Shown here piece after piece: positions 5,346-6,135 of a DNA stretch of 6,135 nt. This stretch comes from an uncultured Victivallales bacterium (GTDB lineage: Bacteria; Verrucomicrobiota; Lentisphaeria; Oligosphaerales; JAFGRS01): positions 1 to 6,135 of the forward strand of contig CAILKC010000754.1 in the NCBI GenBank assembly GCA_903834675.1, in the 5' to 3' direction. Both the position numbers and the translations under genes were made by a program. The notes under the pieces were generated by a model. That model made no database searches. It had not been told where the DNA came from and saw nothing but the letters and a program-made list of their open reading frames with translations. The first letter of the stretch is position 1. Each line of letters starts with the position of its first letter.

Positions 5346-5581
5346 GCGAGCAGGCTGTGATCCTGTTCGATCCCGCCGGTGCAGCCCACTGCCTCTACAG
5401 CGAGCTTCTCGATCTGCGTCGGCTTGGGCGCCTGCACCTCAGGCGCGCCACTCGCATCGAGTTCAACGAACGCACCCAGCTCTGGGATGTCCTGCCCGCC
5501 GAGGGCGTCAGTGTGGCGCTGTTCTCGGCTCCCACCCGTAGCGAATGCCTGGCCTGGGAACAGGCCAACGTCATGCCCTGA
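5342..5581 (+). CDS. Small hypothetical protein of the DUF1257/DUF2997 operon
   Basis: I do not recognise a named family for this 79-residue protein. It begins with a strand-like VILFDPAG, continues with a leucine/arginine-rich helix (SELLDLRRLGRLHLRRA), then IEFNERTQLWDVLP and VALFSAPTRSECLAWEQAN. The layout E-F-x5-Q-x-W-x-V followed by F-S-x-x-(S/T)-R-x-x-C-L-x-W-E resembles small helper proteins of phages and mobile elements that pair a beta hairpin with a C-terminal helix. Its ATG overlaps the DUF2997 stop and it has GGAGAACAGA as ribosome site (5331-5340), so it is very likely translated. The tight coupling suggests a role with DUF2997 and the ATPase. Confidence 0.7.
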   Translation: MSEQAVILFDPAGAAHCLYSELLDLRRLGRLHLRRATRIEFNERTQLWDVLPAEGVSVALFSAPTRSECLAWEQANVMP

Positions 5582-5645
5582 GTGCCGAACGGCACACGTC
5601 TCTGCACCACCCACCCAAGTCCACCCCATGAAGGAAGACCCGACC

Positions 5646-5951
5646 ATGCAAGCCCTGTTTGAGAATGCGCGCGGTCACTGCGTCGAGCTCGACATGCCAC
5701 TGAGTGACTTCCTGGCCACACGCTTGATGGAACGCCGGGCTCGTGCCGCCCTGTGTACCCCCGGAGAACTCGTCGTTGGCCATCTGCCGGGAGACTACGC
5801 CACCTTCGACTCGGAGGAACTCAGCCTGGCCCTGGCCGAAGCCTGTGAGACGGCCACCGAGTTCGCGGTCAGTCGCGTAAAGCTGAACCACGCCGATGTC
5901 CGGTTCGCGCAGCGTCGTCTCGAAGGCCTCTACACCCCCGAAGCCGCCTGA
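5646..5951 (+). CDS. Hypothetical protein upstream of the AAA+ ATPase
   Basis: No family is recognised for this 101-residue product. It is acidic to neutral and predicted mostly helical: an N-terminal section MQALFENARGHCVELDMPLS, a short basic patch (LMERRARAALC), GELVVGHLPGDYATF in the middle, and a Glu/Ala-rich helix (SEELSLALAEACETATEFAV) before a basic C-terminal part. Two starts are possible. The ATG at 5646 has AAGGAAG (5631-5637) eight bases upstream and is preferred; the ATG at 5628 would add six residues and is preceded by AAGTCCACCCC, a variant of the shared leader. It lies between DUF2997 and the ATPase genes, 17 bases from the latter ribosome-site region, so it is probably part of the same complex or pathway. 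Confidence 0.65.
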   Translation: MQALFENARGHCVELDMPLSDFLATRLMERRARAALCTPGELVVGHLPGDYATFDSEELSLALAEACETATEFAVSRVKLNHADVRFAQRRLEGLYTPEAA

Positions 5952-5974
5952 CAACCCCAAGAGGAAACATGCAC

Positions 5975-6135
5975 ATGCAGGCACAGCTCATCGACTACAT
6001 CCGTGCCGGGTTCGCCGGCATCTATCTCGTAACGGCAGAAGAGGCGCGCGCCGAGGCGCTGCTACGCGACACGGCGAGCGAGCTTGGCTACAGTCTGCAC
6101 ACCTGGACCGTGACCGAGGGTCTGGTGTGCGTCGA
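5975..6135 (+). CDS. Ycf46-like AAA+ ATPase, N-terminal part
   Basis: The gene runs off the right edge after 53 residues. The visible part, LIDYIRAGFAGIYLVTAEEARAEALL and then LGYSLHTWTVTEGL, matches the N-terminal domain of Ycf46-like ATPases (pattern hydrophobic-x-x-I-x-A-G-x-x-x-I-Y-L-x-T-x-E-E, later W-(S/T)-x-T-x-G-L), which precedes the AAA+ module. Walker A and B motifs would lie beyond the window and cannot be checked. Ycf46 homologues are AAA+ proteins of cyanobacteria, plastids and scattered bacteria with poorly defined function. Two ATGs are possible: 5969 is only three bases from AGAGGA (5960-5965), while 5975 is nine bases away and is preferred. Its operon with DUF1257 and DUF2997 supports the assignment. 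Confidence 0.7.
   Translation, partial: MQAQLIDYIRAGFAGIYLVTAEEARAEALLRDTASELGYSLHTWTVTEGLVCV

Noticed and set aside
1..6135. CRISPR array, tRNA, rRNA, insertion sequence or attachment site
   Set aside because: No regularly spaced repeats, tRNA-like clover leaf, transposase fragment, terminal inverted repeats or target duplications were seen.

Overview
The window is a compact, GC-rich stretch that looks like the accessory genome (genomic island, integrative element or large plasmid) of a proteobacterium, most likely a gammaproteobacterium. That placement is an inference from base composition, codon choice and gene families; no rRNA, tRNA or core marker is present. Most genes read rightward, are tightly packed and have clear Shine-Dalgarno (SD) leaders.

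Left block (1-1621): the C-terminal end of a RecB/Cas4-like PD-(D/E)XK nuclease with a C-x2-C-x5-C iron-sulfur-type cysteine cluster, a SymE-type AbrB-fold small protein, and a DUF3150 protein. The spacing and an ATGA overlap suggest one operon.

Break in the operon (about 1622-2266): a leftward minimal nucleotidyltransferase (MntA type, intact GSx10DxD motif) overlaps the first 30 codons of a HEPN gene that then stops. This is a decayed MntA/HepT-type toxin-antitoxin pair, probably an insertion. Just beside its broken end lies an orphan copy of the leader sequence found in front of other genes here.

Middle block (2267-4192): a WGR domain fused to a compact ATP-dependent DNA ligase with recognisable motifs I, III, IV and V, then a multi-zinc-ribbon protein preceded by about 200 bases without a gene. 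The 507 bases from 4193 to 4699 hold no convincing gene, only small repeats and a hairpin.

Right block (4700-6135): DUF1257 (Ycf35-like), DUF2997, two small unrecognised proteins, and the start of a Ycf46-like AAA+ ATPase that runs off the edge. DUF1257, DUF2997 and the ATPase appear to form one functional module. With the nuclease, ligase and DUF3150 genes nearby, a DNA-processing, repair or conflict role is plausible but unproven.

The most distinctive non-coding signal is a shared leader, GGAGTCCAC(A/C)CC, directly before the ligase, DUF1257 and DUF2997 starts. It extends beyond what the ribosome's anti-SD would require and ties separate blocks of the region together.
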